From: Eudorina sp. 2006-703-Eu-15
Taxonomy: Eukaryota > Chlorophyta > Chlorophyceae > Chlamydomonadales > Volvocaceae
Direction: 5' to 3'
NCBI GenBank assembly: GCA_003117195.1
Contig: BDSI01000053.1
Coordinates: 516,457-580,456 of the forward strand
DNA: 64,000 nt
Below, piece by piece: positions 10,504-22,231 of this stretch; the stretch's first letter is position 1, and every line of letters starts with the position of its first letter. The notes under the pieces were generated by a model. It ran no database searches. It worked only from the letters and a program-made list of their open reading frames with translations, and was not told where the DNA came from. Made by a program: the position numbers and the translations under genes.

Positions 10504-13500
10504 CTAGGGTTCCTGCGCCTCCGCCCCCCCAGCCATCGGCGGCGATGCGCCTGACGACGACGACGACGCTGTGGCGTGCCCTGCTGCCGTCGTTGCCTCC
10601 GCCTCCGCCGCCTCCGCCGCCGTCTTGGCCGCCGCCTTGGCCGCCCCGGGGCACTCCGACCTGTGGCCGATCCGCCAGTGCGCCTTCTGGCACTCGCGGC
10701 TGCAGTACGACACTGTACCGCATCGGCCACAGGCCTGCAGCTTGAGGTCCGCCTCGGTGTCACCGGCCAGGTTGACGCAGGCGGGGTTGGCGCACGTGCG
10801 CAGCCAGGAGGCCAGGTCGGGGGCCGGGTCGCCAAGGCTGTTGGCCGCGATGACCGCGGTGGCACCCATCGACTGCCGCACCGCCTGCAGCTGCTCCCCG
10901 TCGGCTGGCGTCGTGTCGCCTCCGCCGCCTTGCGCGTCCGGTGCACCACCACCCACAGCACTCCACATCTCAAGCCGCGCCGCCAGGGCCTCCAGCGCCC
11001 GTGCAACGCCTTCACGCCGATCCGAGTTCTCTGTCCGCAGGTCGGCCGCCAGGCTGAGGACGAGCTCCGGTGGCCAGTACGACAGTGGACGAGCATCCGC
11101 GACACCCGTCGCGCTGACACTGCCGCTCTGCCGCGTGCGCGCCCGCAGGCCTGCGCCGCCACCGCGAGGTCTCCGGGTTCCGGAGCTGTCGGCGGCACCG
11201 CCACGCGCTGCGACCCCGGCCGTGGGGGCAGTCGCGCCGGCTCGGTTCCGGAGCGGCGCGGATTTTGCAGCAGCGGCAGCGGCGGTGTCCGAGGCGTTGC
11301 TTGCCGCCGCCGCCGCCGCCGCCGCCACCTCCCGCGGCAGGGCCCCGGCCATAAGCACCAGGTTCTCCGCCAGCTGCACACGCCGCACATCACTCGGCCG
11401 TGCTCCCTCCAGCTCCAGCACGTGGCGCCACTGCGGGTCCTGATACACCCTCATCGCCGCCCCCAGCAGCGGCAGCGGCCCGCAACTCAGCAGCAACCGT
11501 CTCCGCCAGTCATCGTTGGCAGCAGCCGTGGCATCAGGAGCGGCAGCGCTGCCGGGGTCATAACTGGCTGACGATCCACCAGCGCCGTACACGCCACCGC
11601 TGCTGCCACCGCCGCTGCTGCTGCTGCTGCTGCTGCCGCCGCTGCTGCTACTGCCCGATGCCATCCCGCCGCCCCCACCGCCATCACCCCTGGAGCCCCC
11701 GAGGGTGCTGCCGCCCACCGCCCGCTCAGCCAGGGGCAACGCCATCAAGCTGAACTTGGAGAGGCTGGGTTGCAGCGCAACCCAAAACGATCCGAGGCCC
11801 GTGACGTCACCGTCGCCTCCTGCAGCGAAAACCCGAACCACCGCCTCGCTGGCCCCGGATCACACATCCGTCGAGATGTTCTCCATCAGGGCCTCGGACA
11901 GCACGGCCGCAAGCCGACGCAGCGTCGCCGCCGCCTCAGACGCCTGTTCGGCTGTCGCCGTGCCGGGTACGGGAGTGGGTACGACTGCGGGTACGACAGT
12001 GGGTACGGCGACAGCAGCTGGCACTGCGCGCTGGGCCGCAGCTGCGGGCGGGGAGGGGGCTGCGGGCTGGGCGGCTGCAGCAGGGTGTGTCGGCGGGTGC
12101 GGCTCCCTCGGGCCCCACCGGGCTGCTGGCCCTCGGGGGCTGAGGGCGGGCCTGCTCCTCGACAGCGGCGCAAACCCGCAGCAGGCAGGCCAGGCCCCTG
12201 ACCAGCCTGTTACTGAGGAAGCCTGCCAGCACCTGGTTACGTTCGGCGTCCAACAGCATCATTCCCAGCGAGTGGATTGAGGCCTCGGCAGCGAGGCCGC
12301 CGGCCGCCGTGTAGCCGCCGACGATGAGGCGCACCTTGCGCAGTGTGGCCAGGAGGGAGGCGACCTGCGGCTTGTCGCCGAAGGACAGCAGCTCCGGCAG
12401 CGGGTAGTTGTGGAGCTCCATCGCCCGCAGCAGGCGCATCTCCGGACCCAAGGCGTCCCGGAACCCGCGGCGGCACAGTCGCGCCAGGCAGGGCAGCAGG
12501 CCGCCCTGCAGCGCCGCCGCCATATCCGGCGGCGACAGCAGCGCCGCCGCGGCGCCGGGCGCGCCGCCTGCTGGGACGGGACGCAAAGGAAGCAGGGGAA
12601 GAAGCCGGCTTGCCATTTGTACCACATAAAATCTCAGGTGGCATGTCGAAATATGCTTCCACGAGTCAAACTAACCGATGATTAAGGTATCGATAAGGAA
12701 AGCGTCTTTCCCATACCCTATCACGAAGGTGCCCCGCTGCCCCGCTGCGTGACCGCCTTGCTGGGATAGATAAAATGGAGTGTGCGCGGTCACAGCATGC
12801 CGTACTGCCCATGCCGTACTGTCCGTGCCTTGGCCAAACGCGCCTTGCCGTACTGCTCAACGATACCGCCCCTGCACGCTGCTGGCCTGGACGAATGTAC
12901 GAGACGTGTATGTACGGGACGGAAAGCGTACCTTCGGCGCCAGGGCCATCGCCGCCGCCGCCACCGCCGTCAGCGCAGCCGCTTCCATTGCCAATGTCCC
13001 CGCGGCCACCTAAGGATTGCAGTTTGGGCCGCAGGAGGACCGCAAACGATTTACCAACGTCATCGTCTCGACACCAAAGCACGTGCGCCACCACCTCGGT
13101 GGTCAACCGCCAGCAATCTGCGGCGGCGGCCGAGCGCCAGTCGCCGCCCCCAGCAGCGGTGCTGGTGGGCCAACCTACCTGGAGCAGCTGCTGAAAAACG
13201 TTGAGCTGCACGGACACCGCAAACTGCCCGACAACAGCCTTTCGGAGCGCCATCCGCGGTGGTGGCGGCTCCGCAGCGCCGCCGCCGCCGCCACCGCCGT
13301 CCTGACGGCCCGCAACCCCCGCGGCGGTACTTCCGGCGGCCGATCTGCCGCCGCTCCCCGACACCGCCGCCACCCTCTCCCGCTGCCCCGGGTCATCCTC
13401 CTGGGCCTCCTGCCAGGTCCGAGCGGACACCACCGCCAGTCGCCCCATGCGCAGCAGCAGCGCCACCACCGCCCGGCGGCTCACCAGCGGCGGACCGAAT
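10504..13500 (-). pseudogene. Truncated duplicate of the MYND zinc-finger gene
   Basis: It matches the 3' part of the MYND gene at 2902-7854. Exon 2 remnant: about 13498-12932. Exon 3: 12567-10504. The phase-1 donor (GAAG|GTACGC) and acceptor (CCAGCAG|GCGG) are kept. The MYND finger is intact at the C-terminus (CANPAC, CGRC, YCSREC, GHRSEC). Three kinds of damage are seen. The first exon and the 5' part of exon 2 are missing. The frame shifts within exon 3, between the stretch starting near 12567 and the one ending at 10504, somewhere right of about 11940. A TGA at 11860-11862 is in frame with the downstream part. A shorter MYND protein started inside exon 3 cannot be excluded. Non-coding decay is the simplest reading. 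Confidence 0.7.
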
Positions 13501-14098
13501 ACTCACAACATTTGGACCGAGCAACTGATGCGTCGCAGACACCGATAAGGCTTGCAGCGCGCTGTAAGCCCAGCATGCCAGCGCCGACGACTGCCGCCAC
13601 GCATGCACACATACATGCTTATTCTCGGCTCAGCTTTTCTCCTTGCTAACACATACATGCTTTACTTCTTTTCGGGTAATAAACTACGGCACGACGGCAG
13701 CAGCAGAGGGTAATGTATTACGTCACGACGACGGCCGCTCACAATCCGCTGAAACCCAGATCGCATCATAAGCCAAGGACCCCCGGCCTTGCATGTTGCC
13801 TCCACTGCTCCTCCACTCTCGCTCTTTACCGTATCTCTGCTGCTGCTACTACGTGCCGTCTCTCCCTCTCTTTTGCGGACGTAGTAACGGTTACTAGGTG
13901 GACCCGAGTCCCAGACGTGCAACAGCTGGGTGGACGGCTGACTGGTACAGCCGCTTGCGATTGTGGGTGGTTCGCCCCGTTCCTTCGGCACAACGGACAC
14001 CGAGCCTGCCCCTAACGCTGGTGTACACAAACGCCTGCTGTTGCTGCCACACCCGGGAGGTTCGTCGCCGTTTGCTTTCCTTTGTTTGTGCGGCCGTG

Positions 14099-14135
<37 letters not shown>

Positions 14136-15906
14136 GGGGGTGGGGTGGGGTAACAGGGCTTGTCTCTCAAGCTGGTGTCGTACAGGTCGTACAGGTCGTA
14201 CAGGTCGTACAGGCAGTGGTTTGCCTGACGTCTGCGGTGCGTGTCGGTCGGTCACAGCCGCCGCGCATTCCAGCGTGCTCGCCTGCGTAACGGTGCGTGA
14301 TGCCAGCCACAATGCCATTCGCCTACCACCTTGCTTCCAACGTATCCAAGTGACGTCGAGCTTCCAAGCAAGCGGCCGTCGGGCGTACCGTATTCCCAAA
14401 GGGCGCGACAACGGCAACGGCCGCCCCGACCCGCCGCAACAGCAACCAACCCGTACGGACCGATGCCTTGTAGCCATGTACACGGCACCCACTGGCCCGA
14501 CCGCCCAACCATCCTCCACTGCACCAGTCGCCCCAGCAGCGACAACAGCAGCGGCTGCGGCCACGGCGGCTGCAGCAATCACATATGGGGAGTGGATAGT
14601 TGTCTTTTGAGGCCGCCAGGCCGGCGCTCCGCAGTTCGGTGCTGTTCGAGGCGGCCGGATGCATTTCCTGCGGGCGCCCGGCCGATCCCGAACGACCCCG
14701 CGTCTTTGGTTCCTCGCCAGCCAGCCCATCTTCAGAAACGGCGGCGCGGCCCCGTTGCCGTACCAAGTAAACGATACACAGGCCGTCACCTGACGGTGAC
14801 GAGTCATATCGTGATGTATCATCCTCGCTCACAGCAACTGGTTTGGAGGGGATGATGATGATGATACATGCAGGTATCTCAGTCAAGAACCCTTGCTCGA
14901 GTACGAACAGTACCACCAGCCATCAATCCAATTTATAAACCTTAATTTTATAAACCTTGGTAAACCTGTCACCTGTTCGTCCTGTACGGCCGTGGGTACG
15001 GCGTGTCCAACGAAATGAATGCGACGTTGACGGCGCCCCCGAATGCAGCATGCACCCGAAACGAAGCCACCGCCGCCAAAAACGGAGGCACCGCCGCCCA
15101 AAAAAAGAAAGCACCAACGCCAAGAACGAACCCAACACCGCCGACCAACAAAAAAGCTGGCGTTCGCGCAACATGTCAGGGTATGCGTATGTGTGAAAGA
15201 CTGTCGTACACCATCACTGTGCCGTGGCCCACAGCGGGGGCCAGCACATGACATACACGTCCACACACCCGAGCCTCGCCGTGCCGCGCATGTCGCCGTG
15301 GTACGGCAGGCGCTCTCTCTACTGCCGTACTCTACTTGCGCAGCCGGAGTGAGTGAGTCATCACCCGGCATCCACCCGGCCCCTGCAGCTGCCTGTCACC
15401 TCACAACGTACGGCACTTCACTCACGTACGGCAGGCACCTCACGGCTGGCGCCCGATATCCCAGGGCCCAGCTTATTCCTCAAGACTAGCCGTACACAAA
15501 CGACACCCTGTCTCTACTCCAGGTACGATCTCCGCTTGCTACCCGAAAGAACAACCTCCCCCCCTTGACTCCTGTGCCACGCATCGGTTCCCCAATCCTT
15601 ACCCCCCTTAACATGGGCCCAACGCTGTCACCCACAGGGGGCAAACGGGGTCCACTGCAACATCATTATCAACCAGCGCATCCGCCCGGCATGCAGCTTC
15701 CTCCTGCGCTCCCCCTCCCAGCCGCCTCCCGCATCTGGGGCATGCAAGCTCCGGATCACAGAATGCATGCGTGGTTCGTCGCCATGCATAAGGCCCACGA
15801 CGCCGTACTCGTCGTGCTGGCGGGCGCCGGCGATACCTTTCCGTTTACGTCGAACGACGGTCCGAAGGCTGTTTGAAGCACCCCCACGTGCCTTGTCAAT
15901 GTACCG
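13501..15906. other. Intergenic region with simple repeats
   Basis: No gene could be supported. It contains a (GT)n array at about 14098-14132, four units of TCGTACAGG at about 14178-14213, a GATGAT run near 14851, and a CTCAGCTTTTCTCC repeat module near 13630 that recurs near 37530. A 386-codon minus frame at 13662-14822 reads through the GT array and is not credible. Confidence 0.6.
15635..15676 (+). repeat. Dispersed retroposon-like tail, copy 3 (short)
   Basis: GGGGTCCACTGCAACATCATT resembles the copy at 8404-8450. Only the right part of the longer repeat at 1-66 is present. Confidence 0.4.
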
Positions 15907-15911
15907 TTACA
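15907..15911 (-). other. Candidate polyadenylation signal (TGTAA)
   Basis: TGTAA on the minus strand, about 183 bases past the stop codon of the RING-CH gene. TGTAA is the usual signal in volvocine algae; its use here is inferred from position. Confidence 0.45.
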
Positions 15912-16093
15912 AGGCGGGCCCACATACATACCGTTGTGGATAAAATTAAGAATATCCGATGATGATCACCTTCGATGGTCCACTGCACAAAAAGAATTTA
16001 TTCAGTCACTACTATGCCCAATTTGTTCAAACGATCCGGATGGTGGCGGTTCCCAGTCCGTCAGCCAGCCCGTCAGTAAATCAGTACGTTCAG

Positions 16094-16261
16094 TCAAATA
16101 CTGTCTGCCGCGGGCAAGCCCGCCGCCTCGTCGTCGCCCACCACGCGCTTGGCGGCGGAGATGGCGGCGCAGTGCGTCGCGGCGTCGTAGCACTGGATGC
16201 CGTGGAGCCGCAGCTGCTCACCTGCTCCTCCACCACCACCACCACCCCCGCGTGACACAGA

Positions 16262-16301
<40 letters not shown>

Positions 16302-19068
16302 CACACACACAACGCCACAGACACGGAGACGGACACGCGCACAGTTAGAGCACGCCGGTGTGTTTGTGCGGGGATAGAACGGAAGAGGCGCCAAGGGGGC
16401 GGGAGGGGGCGGCGGGATGTGGGCGTGCGCGTCGGCGAATTTTAGATCCAAGGGAGCACAAAACAAAGGAATGCCAACATGCTGTGACGTGACAAAGGGT
16501 AACAATGCACCGCGTCGTCCGGTCGAGACTCCGGGTCCACCTTGTAACGGTTGTTACAGCGACGTGTACCCGTCGTGACGCGCATGTCGGCGTGCTGGCC
16601 TTGGCGCTTGGTCCCTGCGCCGCGCCCCTGCGCCCCCTCCCCCTTGTGCCGCCTGGCTGGCCGGTGTTGATCAGGAAGGATAGCCCCAGCTTGTTTTGCT
16701 TTCTTTGCTTCCCCTCCCTCTGTTTTGCTCCCCCTGATCCCTTCCCCTCAGCGACACTCCTAGAGTCCGCACCTCCGACGGGCGCCCTGCACTCGAACGA
16801 CACCTGCGACGGATCCACAAAAACGAACACATGTATATCCGGCGGCGGTCGTGCCTCTGTCAGGCGGTCGTGGCAGGTTGTCTACTACTGTGCATATGCC
16901 GCAAAGCGTGCCGCAGGGCCTGCTGCAAGTCCTGCCGCCAATCCTGCCGCAAAGCCTGTCGCAAGGCCTGGGACACATCGTGGCGAACCGACGCACTATA
17001 TGATCACAAGCGCAGGACCCTAGATCAGGTCTTGCTTAAAACGTCGGGCCTGCCCCGCCATCCCCTCCCCCGGCGTTCCCCCACCTCGAAGTCACAGTCC
17101 GGCGGGAAGCCGAACAGCTTCTTGACTCGCTCCCGGAACTCCGCCAGCCCCTCGGGCCCCGGCCGCACCGGCACCTTGACCGTCTGGGTGTGGGGGGGAG
17201 GTACCACCGGGGGTTGGGGGGTGTGGGGCGGTTAAGACGCAAAACACTTTTTGAAGATGCAGCAGCAGCAAAACAGTGAAGGACGCGCGGGGCGGGCCTG
17301 TGCCGCTAATCGAATCGCGTGCGTGGGGCCGCGGCACCTAAGGTTCCCCAGGGAAGGTGGCGGCGCCGGCACTGGCAGCCGTGACGGTTCCGGAGCGGCG
17401 GCGGCGGCGGCGGTAGGGGCCCGGCGGGGGGGTGCCGCCATTGACGGACTGTTCACGGACTCGCCGGCCGAGATGCACCGGCTGCTGGCGGGGCTTCGCT
17501 GCGCTAGCCGGATCGGTGAGGGCGAGAGAGCAAGTCGAGTGGGCGAGGGCGAGGAGATTAGTCGCGGGAGTGAGGGCGAGGAATCGAGTTGCACCAGCGA
17601 AGGAGATGTGAGTGGCGCATGCGGCAGGGACGCCGCCGGGGTTCCAGGTTCCGGTTCCGATGGGCCGATTCCTCGGCCGACAAGCCGCCGGGATTCCGAC
17701 GGGCAGTGTCCCCACATTAATACCGTCCGGTTTGAGGGCACCAATCCCCCGGCAGTTGGACGGCAGGTAAGGCCCCTCGCCGTGAGGCCCGAACTGAGCC
17801 ACACGAGGAGGTCGGGTCACCCACCACAGTCCCTGTAACGATACGACTCGCCGGTTACTGTATGGGTGGCATGCTGTGAGGCGCAACCGCGCGCGGAGGG
17901 GCCCCACCCCGCCATATGCAGCGCAGCGCAGCGCAGGGCTGCGGCGCAGCGGCGCCCCCGCATCACGTTATGTCCAGCGTGGTTACCGCATCAGCGGTGG
18001 GTTATCGCACCTTGTCACCGCACACGACCGCCATCCAGGGTTGCACCTGCGCCGTCACGGTCTGCAGGTGCGGCGGCGTCAGGGAAGTGACCCAGGAGGG
18101 GTAGTCCTGGGGGCGGGCAGGGAGGCAGGGGCCCAGCAGCAACGGCAACAACAACAAGAACCTGAGTGCGGCGATGTGATGTGATGCAGTGTGTTTAGAA
18201 ATGTAGCGCGATGTGATGTGATATGATGCGAGGCGATATGAAGGTGTGGGAGGCACGTGTCTTACACGTCATGGTTATGATGCGATAATGCGACCGTTAT
18301 AAGATGGGCCCTTGGTTGTCATCTTCCGCACATACAGCTGTCCGGCGACCTCGGGGTCACCACCGGCTGCCACCACCGCGACAGTGTGTCAAGTTACATC
18401 TAGCATGGCAACCGAATCAGAGATGGCAAGGAGTGCACAGGTTGGAAGTATGTTTGACTTGATGGATCGCCGAGCCGGGGTGGCGGAGGCTGGCCAAGGG
18501 GTCCACATTAAACGACCCACAACCGGCCGACGCACAACTCGACTCGACTCGTGGCGCGCCACAACTGCCTCGAGGCCGTCGCGTACCTGCTGGCAAAACC
18601 TGCATTGACGTTCCTCGCTGCAAGGAAATAAAATATTTATTAGCAGACTGTTGTGGAGCATGCAGCTCGCTGGTATCCGCGTGCAATGACCTGCTGTTTC
18701 CCGTCGCCGCGAACGAACGAAGTCGACGTCCTCGAAGCACGCAACCGTCGCAGGCGACTCACCTTCGCCCCGCTGATTGAAGCTGTGAAGGGAACATAAT
18801 GGATAGGAACCCAATTAAGAGATTAGATCGTGCCAACTGGATGACCGCAGGGGTGGGTTGTACACTCTAGTCAGTGGAGGTAACTGTCGCGTTCGCAACC
18901 AACCTGCCATCGCGCCAGGCATACGCTGTGCACAAAACGCGGGCACGCGCATGGCCTACGAAGCTCCTTGCCCATCGCGCTGCCGTCAAGGCAAATCCAG
19001 CAGATATCGTGTTCCACTGACTCAGTGGCGGAGGGCCTAGGTTCGACCGAACTCACGGACGCCGCCAT
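16094..19068 (-). CDS. Variant RING-CH protein with PB1-like C-terminal half
   Basis: Seven exons on the minus strand: 19068-18904, 18782-18763 (20 nt), 18617-18587 (31 nt), 18106-18011, 17183-17085, 16803-16773 (31 nt) and 16221-16094, together 189 residues. All introns are GT-AG and all phases agree. Residues 23-70 carry eight zinc ligands in C4HC3 order: C23, C26, C40, C42, H47, C50, C67, C70. This is a RING-CH (MARCH-type) pattern, but the loop between C42 and H47 has four residues instead of the usual seven. RING-CH domains usually act as ubiquitin E3 ligases; no membrane segment is present here, unlike most MARCH proteins. Residues about 97-175 read like a ubiquitin-fold/PB1 domain (MAVVCGDK, VKVPVRPGPEG, FRERVKKLFGFP, FEVSFEC, LRLHGI, AAISAAKR); this is inferred from the pattern only. 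Similar proteins appear to form a family in volvocine algae. An in-frame ATG at 19149 would add 27 residues. Confidence 0.85.
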
Positions 19069-19380
19069 GCTTGGCCAAACCCTCCTTACGATAAAAAGAC
19101 TCGCAGTGTTCCTGCATGAAATGTTGTCATTGTCCCGCAGGCTTAACAAGTATGAGCTGAAGGGACCAACTGCCTAACGCCCGTCGCGTCGAACTTGCCG
19201 TACGATGTCGCCAAAGTTTTCCAACCTGTGGGTTCTATCAGAAACTGTGACAGCGTGGAACTTTTTTGACGATCCTAGGCAGATCAGACGCTTGCATCGT
19301 GCTGCACGCTTTCGCCACGTTCGAAAGACAGCTATTCGCAAACCACGCAACTTGTACAATATAGCTGGTCAAAGAGCAAG
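19069..19380. promoter_or_regulatory. Divergent promoter region
   Basis: Only 312 bases separate the start codons of the minus-strand RING-CH gene and the plus-strand gene at 19381. Both promoters must lie here, or overlap the neighbour's 5' end. No TATA box or known element was recognised. Confidence 0.6.
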
Positions 19381-21053
19381 ATGTTGAAACCTTCTGCAAA
19401 GGCCAAAACTGATAAATTCATGGGACTGCCGCTGGACGACGCCGACGGGTCAGATTCAGACTCCGACGTCCCCAGCGGTTCTGAAAACAATGAAGATGAT
19501 GTCAAGTTGCCGAAGAAGAAGCCTGCACTGAGCTTGGAAGACTTGGAGAGGGCTGGATACAAAAGCGGGCCAAGCGTCCTCCTCTTAAAGCCCCCCGCTG
19601 AAGTTGAACCACAAAACTGGAACTGGTGTGTAATTCTGACGCAAAAATTGCAACATTTCCATGACCTGTTATACAGTACCTGTGATGCACGGGTCAACTT
19701 TGCCCCCGGGGGTTCAAGGGGAGACAGATATCCCCGCCTCAGGAAGGGGATGTGAGCGGGAATTGAAGTTCGCGCGGCAATCCCTGCGGCAGGTCCAACG
19801 GCCGCAAGGCTAGAGAACGTGAGAGCGAGGAAGAAGATGAGGTGCGGTCAAAACGAGCCGTCTGGTCCTTGGGTGGAATGACTGCTCAACCTGCACGTGT
19901 CTCGTACCTCTGGGGTGTACGGTGCCATGCGGTCTGAAGTACTGAGAGCGCACGGTCCTGTCCTGATCTGTGTATCCTGGCTCACATATGCCCTGGTAGA
20001 AGTAGAACAACTGGAGTCTTGCCGCGGCTGCACGGCGATGCAACGTGTGGCCTGTGACCCTATCCCTTGTCCTGACTCCTCGTCTGAGTTCATGCGAGGC
20101 AGTTGCTGGATCACCTCCGTCGCTCATTGCAGCCGATTGCACCCGCACAAGGTTGAGAATCGTGGCCTTCGGCCTGGAGCCTTTGACCTGGTGCACCTGT
20201 TCTTCCGTCAGGTGCACCTGTCACACCCAACACGTCCCGGGAAACATCCCTACCAAATCAAAGAGCTCGTGCGCTCTGACTGGTGCCACATATTCCTCCG
20301 CCAACCATATCAAACCCGCACATGCTTCCGGCACCGCCGCCAGGATTTCACAGTCCACCCCGAACGGCTCCGAACCTGTTTCCCCCCCCCCGCCGCCACC
20401 TTCACCCGCGCAGGATCGCGCCGCCACGCGGGACGCCGTGACGCGGGCCGTGGAGGAAAGCGCACTGCACTCCGTCAAGGCCATGGAGCACGTCAACCGC
20501 CTACACGAGGAACGCCGAGAGGAGCGCCGAGAGGCCAAGCAGGCCAGCGCCGCCAACAAGAAAGCCGCCAGCTTCAATCAGAAGGTGCGTCGCACAGAAC
20601 AACACGGCATACACATGTACATGTCCACGCCGTTGAGTACCCACCCAAAGCCAGCAGCCATCGGTGCGTCTGCAGCAGTCTTCAGCCGACCAGTCATCGG
20701 TCCGTCTGGATTCTGGAGCACTTTCGGGCTACACCCGGTCCGTGTCCGCAAAACCTCCTGCGTGAGCACCCACCAACCACCTCTGCGCCCAAAGCCGCGG
20801 TTCTGGCACCCAATCAGGCGGTTCCGACCAAATGCTGGCCGCCTCATCGTTTGCCAACTCTCTCTGCTGTGTGCACCAGCACCAGCCACGCGGGCCAAGC
20901 AGGAAACCTCCCTCTTGCCTGCATCGCCTCCCCCCTCCGGATGTGCAGGAGAAAAGAAAACGCGACGCGGGACAGGCATCCAGGGATAAGAACTACGTCG
21001 AAGAGTCCAAACGACAAGCCCGAGCGTTTGGGGTCTACTCTGGGTTCGACTGA
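19381..21053 (+). CDS. Small charged protein of unknown function
   Basis: Four exons: 19381-19625, 19793-19841, 20354-20584 and 20949-21053, giving 209 residues. Donors are GTGTGT, GTGCGG and GTGCGT, acceptors are CAG, and phases are consistent. The N-terminal third is acidic (DDADGSDSDSD, ENNEDD) followed by KLPKKKP. A central stretch includes LEDLERAGYKSGPSVLLLKP and QNWNW. The second half is a proline run and then a long charged helix (RLHEERREERREAKQ) leading to SFNQK, EKRKRD, KNYVEESKRQARAFGVYSGF at the very end. Charge pattern and basic clusters suggest a nuclear or nucleic-acid-associated protein. The compact conserved-looking C-terminus suggests a eukaryote-wide uncharacterised family, but I do not recognise it. 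Confidence 0.8.
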
Positions 21054-21303
21054 TACCCCGGCGGCGGATACCGCTGGATGTCGAACGGTGGCTCATTCAT
21101 CCTACGCTGGTCCGTCCGTCATCCTACGCTACAATCAAGGTCATGAACGGGGCCTCCGAAAGTTCTCTCGCCGCGAGCGGGATGCTCGTCATCGTGCATG
21201 CTAATACAAGAGTCCTCGCCGCGAGCAGTCAACAGTCAATGGGTTAAGGTCATGTGCACCCCGCCGATCGTGCATTCGAACATCGGTCAACAGGAACAAC
21301 CCG

Positions 21304-21308
21304 TGTAA
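21304..21308 (+). other. Candidate polyadenylation signal (TGTAA)
   Basis: TGTAA on the plus strand, 251 bases past the stop codon at 21053. The placement suits the charged-protein gene. Confidence 0.5.
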
Positions 21309-21505
21309 CAGCCCTGTCGCACCACATGCCTCTCCCATCCCCACATGTCATCATTATCCCCACATGTCATCGTGATCGCTCTCAGAAGTCAACACGCCCT
21401 CGAACGTTCAGGATCCGCGTCAATTGCATGTCAACTGTACCTATGCGGATGCAGCCGTCCCATGGGTCGGGCCAGCCAGCCGTACCGCGCCCACACGGTC
21501 CTGCC

Positions 21506-22231
21506 TCAGTCAAAGTCGCTGTCCTCATCGCTGGCCGTTTTCTGGTAATGCACGCTTTTCCGGATGCTCTTCCCGGGTCCGTCAGCGCGGTCCTCCTCGT
21601 CGCCATCCCGCTCCGGCAGCTCGACCACCCCCATCAGCAGGAGCTGGTCCTCCAGCGCCTCGGTTGGGAAATCGTCCCGGCCCCCCAGCCCCTCAAAGCC
21701 TGTGACGCGCCCCACCGCGACGCCCTTTTTGAATCCGATGATGCAGGGCAGCGTCTTGATGTTTAGCTTGACGGTGAAGAACGGCGAGTCTGGCGCCGAC
21801 AGCTTGATGAACCGGGTGTTGAAATACTTATGGGCCAACACTTGCAAATGCTTGTCCATGATCTTGCATCGCTCAAATTCGCGATGGAAGAAATGGCACA
21901 CCACCAAGTCCGTCTGCGTAACGATTTCCAGGAAGTCGCCCTCGGAAATCTCGGTGTACGTGCCATGTCCCTTCTGGGTCAACTGGTTTCGCTTCTCTCG
22001 TTCCGCTTTGAGGCGGGCTATGCGCTCCTCGTGCAGGTTCTGCAGCTCCTCGTCTTCCATCAGGTCGTCCATGGCCACCAGCTGATGAGATGGTTTGCCG
22101 TCCTGTGCCTGCTTATCAAGCACCTCCCGCTTGTAGTCACGAACGGCAGCCTTCACCACCTCGCCGTAGTTGATGGCATTCATAGCCTGGCCGAACTGCG
22201 CGGCTTCCGCCGCAAACGGCTTGTCGCCCAT
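21506..22231 (-). CDS. TXNDC9: TXNDC9/phosducin-like protein
   Basis: A single exon of 241 residues. After a charged helical N-terminus (DDLMEDEELQ, HEERIARLKAEREKR) comes a thioredoxin-fold domain from about residue 90: TYTEISEGDF, then VVCHFFHREFERCKIMDKHL, FIKLSAPDSPFF, and the cis-proline strand IKTLPCIIGFKKG. The usual CxxC active site is replaced by a lone cysteine in FERCKIMD, as in TXNDC9/PLP3 proteins, so no redox catalysis is expected. Family members bind the cytosolic chaperonin CCT/TRiC and modulate folding of tubulin and actin. Length is close to the human protein (226 residues). The C-terminal tail is acidic (SDEDSDFD). It lies head to head with NUP93, 477 bases apart. Being intronless in this intron-rich window is unusual but fits the intact frame. 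Confidence 0.9.
   Translation of the reverse strand: MGDKPFAAEAAQFGQAMNAINYGEVVKAAVRDYKREVLDKQAQDGKPSHQLVAMDDLMEDEELQNLHEERIARLKAEREKRNQLTQKGHGTYTEISEGDFLEIVTQTDLVVCHFFHREFERCKIMDKHLQVLAHKYFNTRFIKLSAPDSPFFTVKLNIKTLPCIIGFKKGVAVGRVTGFEGLGGRDDFPTEALEDQLLLMGVVELPERDGDEEDRADGPGKSIRKSVHYQKTASDEDSDFD

Larger units (their letters stand above)
9240..13500. repeat. Segmental duplication, right copy
   Basis: Direct-orientation copy of about 1440-5550. The best-preserved non-coding block is about 9928-10090. The copy ends abruptly at about 13498: both copies share GGCGGACCGAATAC and then diverge. The right copy therefore lacks the first exon and the first part of exon 2 of the MYND gene. Confidence 0.8.

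Noticed and set aside
13662..14822. 386-codon minus-strand open frame
   Set aside because: It reads through the GT array and an alanine run, starts and ends in unrelated simple sequence, and has no recognisable motif.
17251..17838. 195-codon plus-strand open frame
   Set aside because: It lies within the intron between exons 4 and 5 of the minus-strand RING-CH gene and has only Gly/Ala/Glu low complexity.
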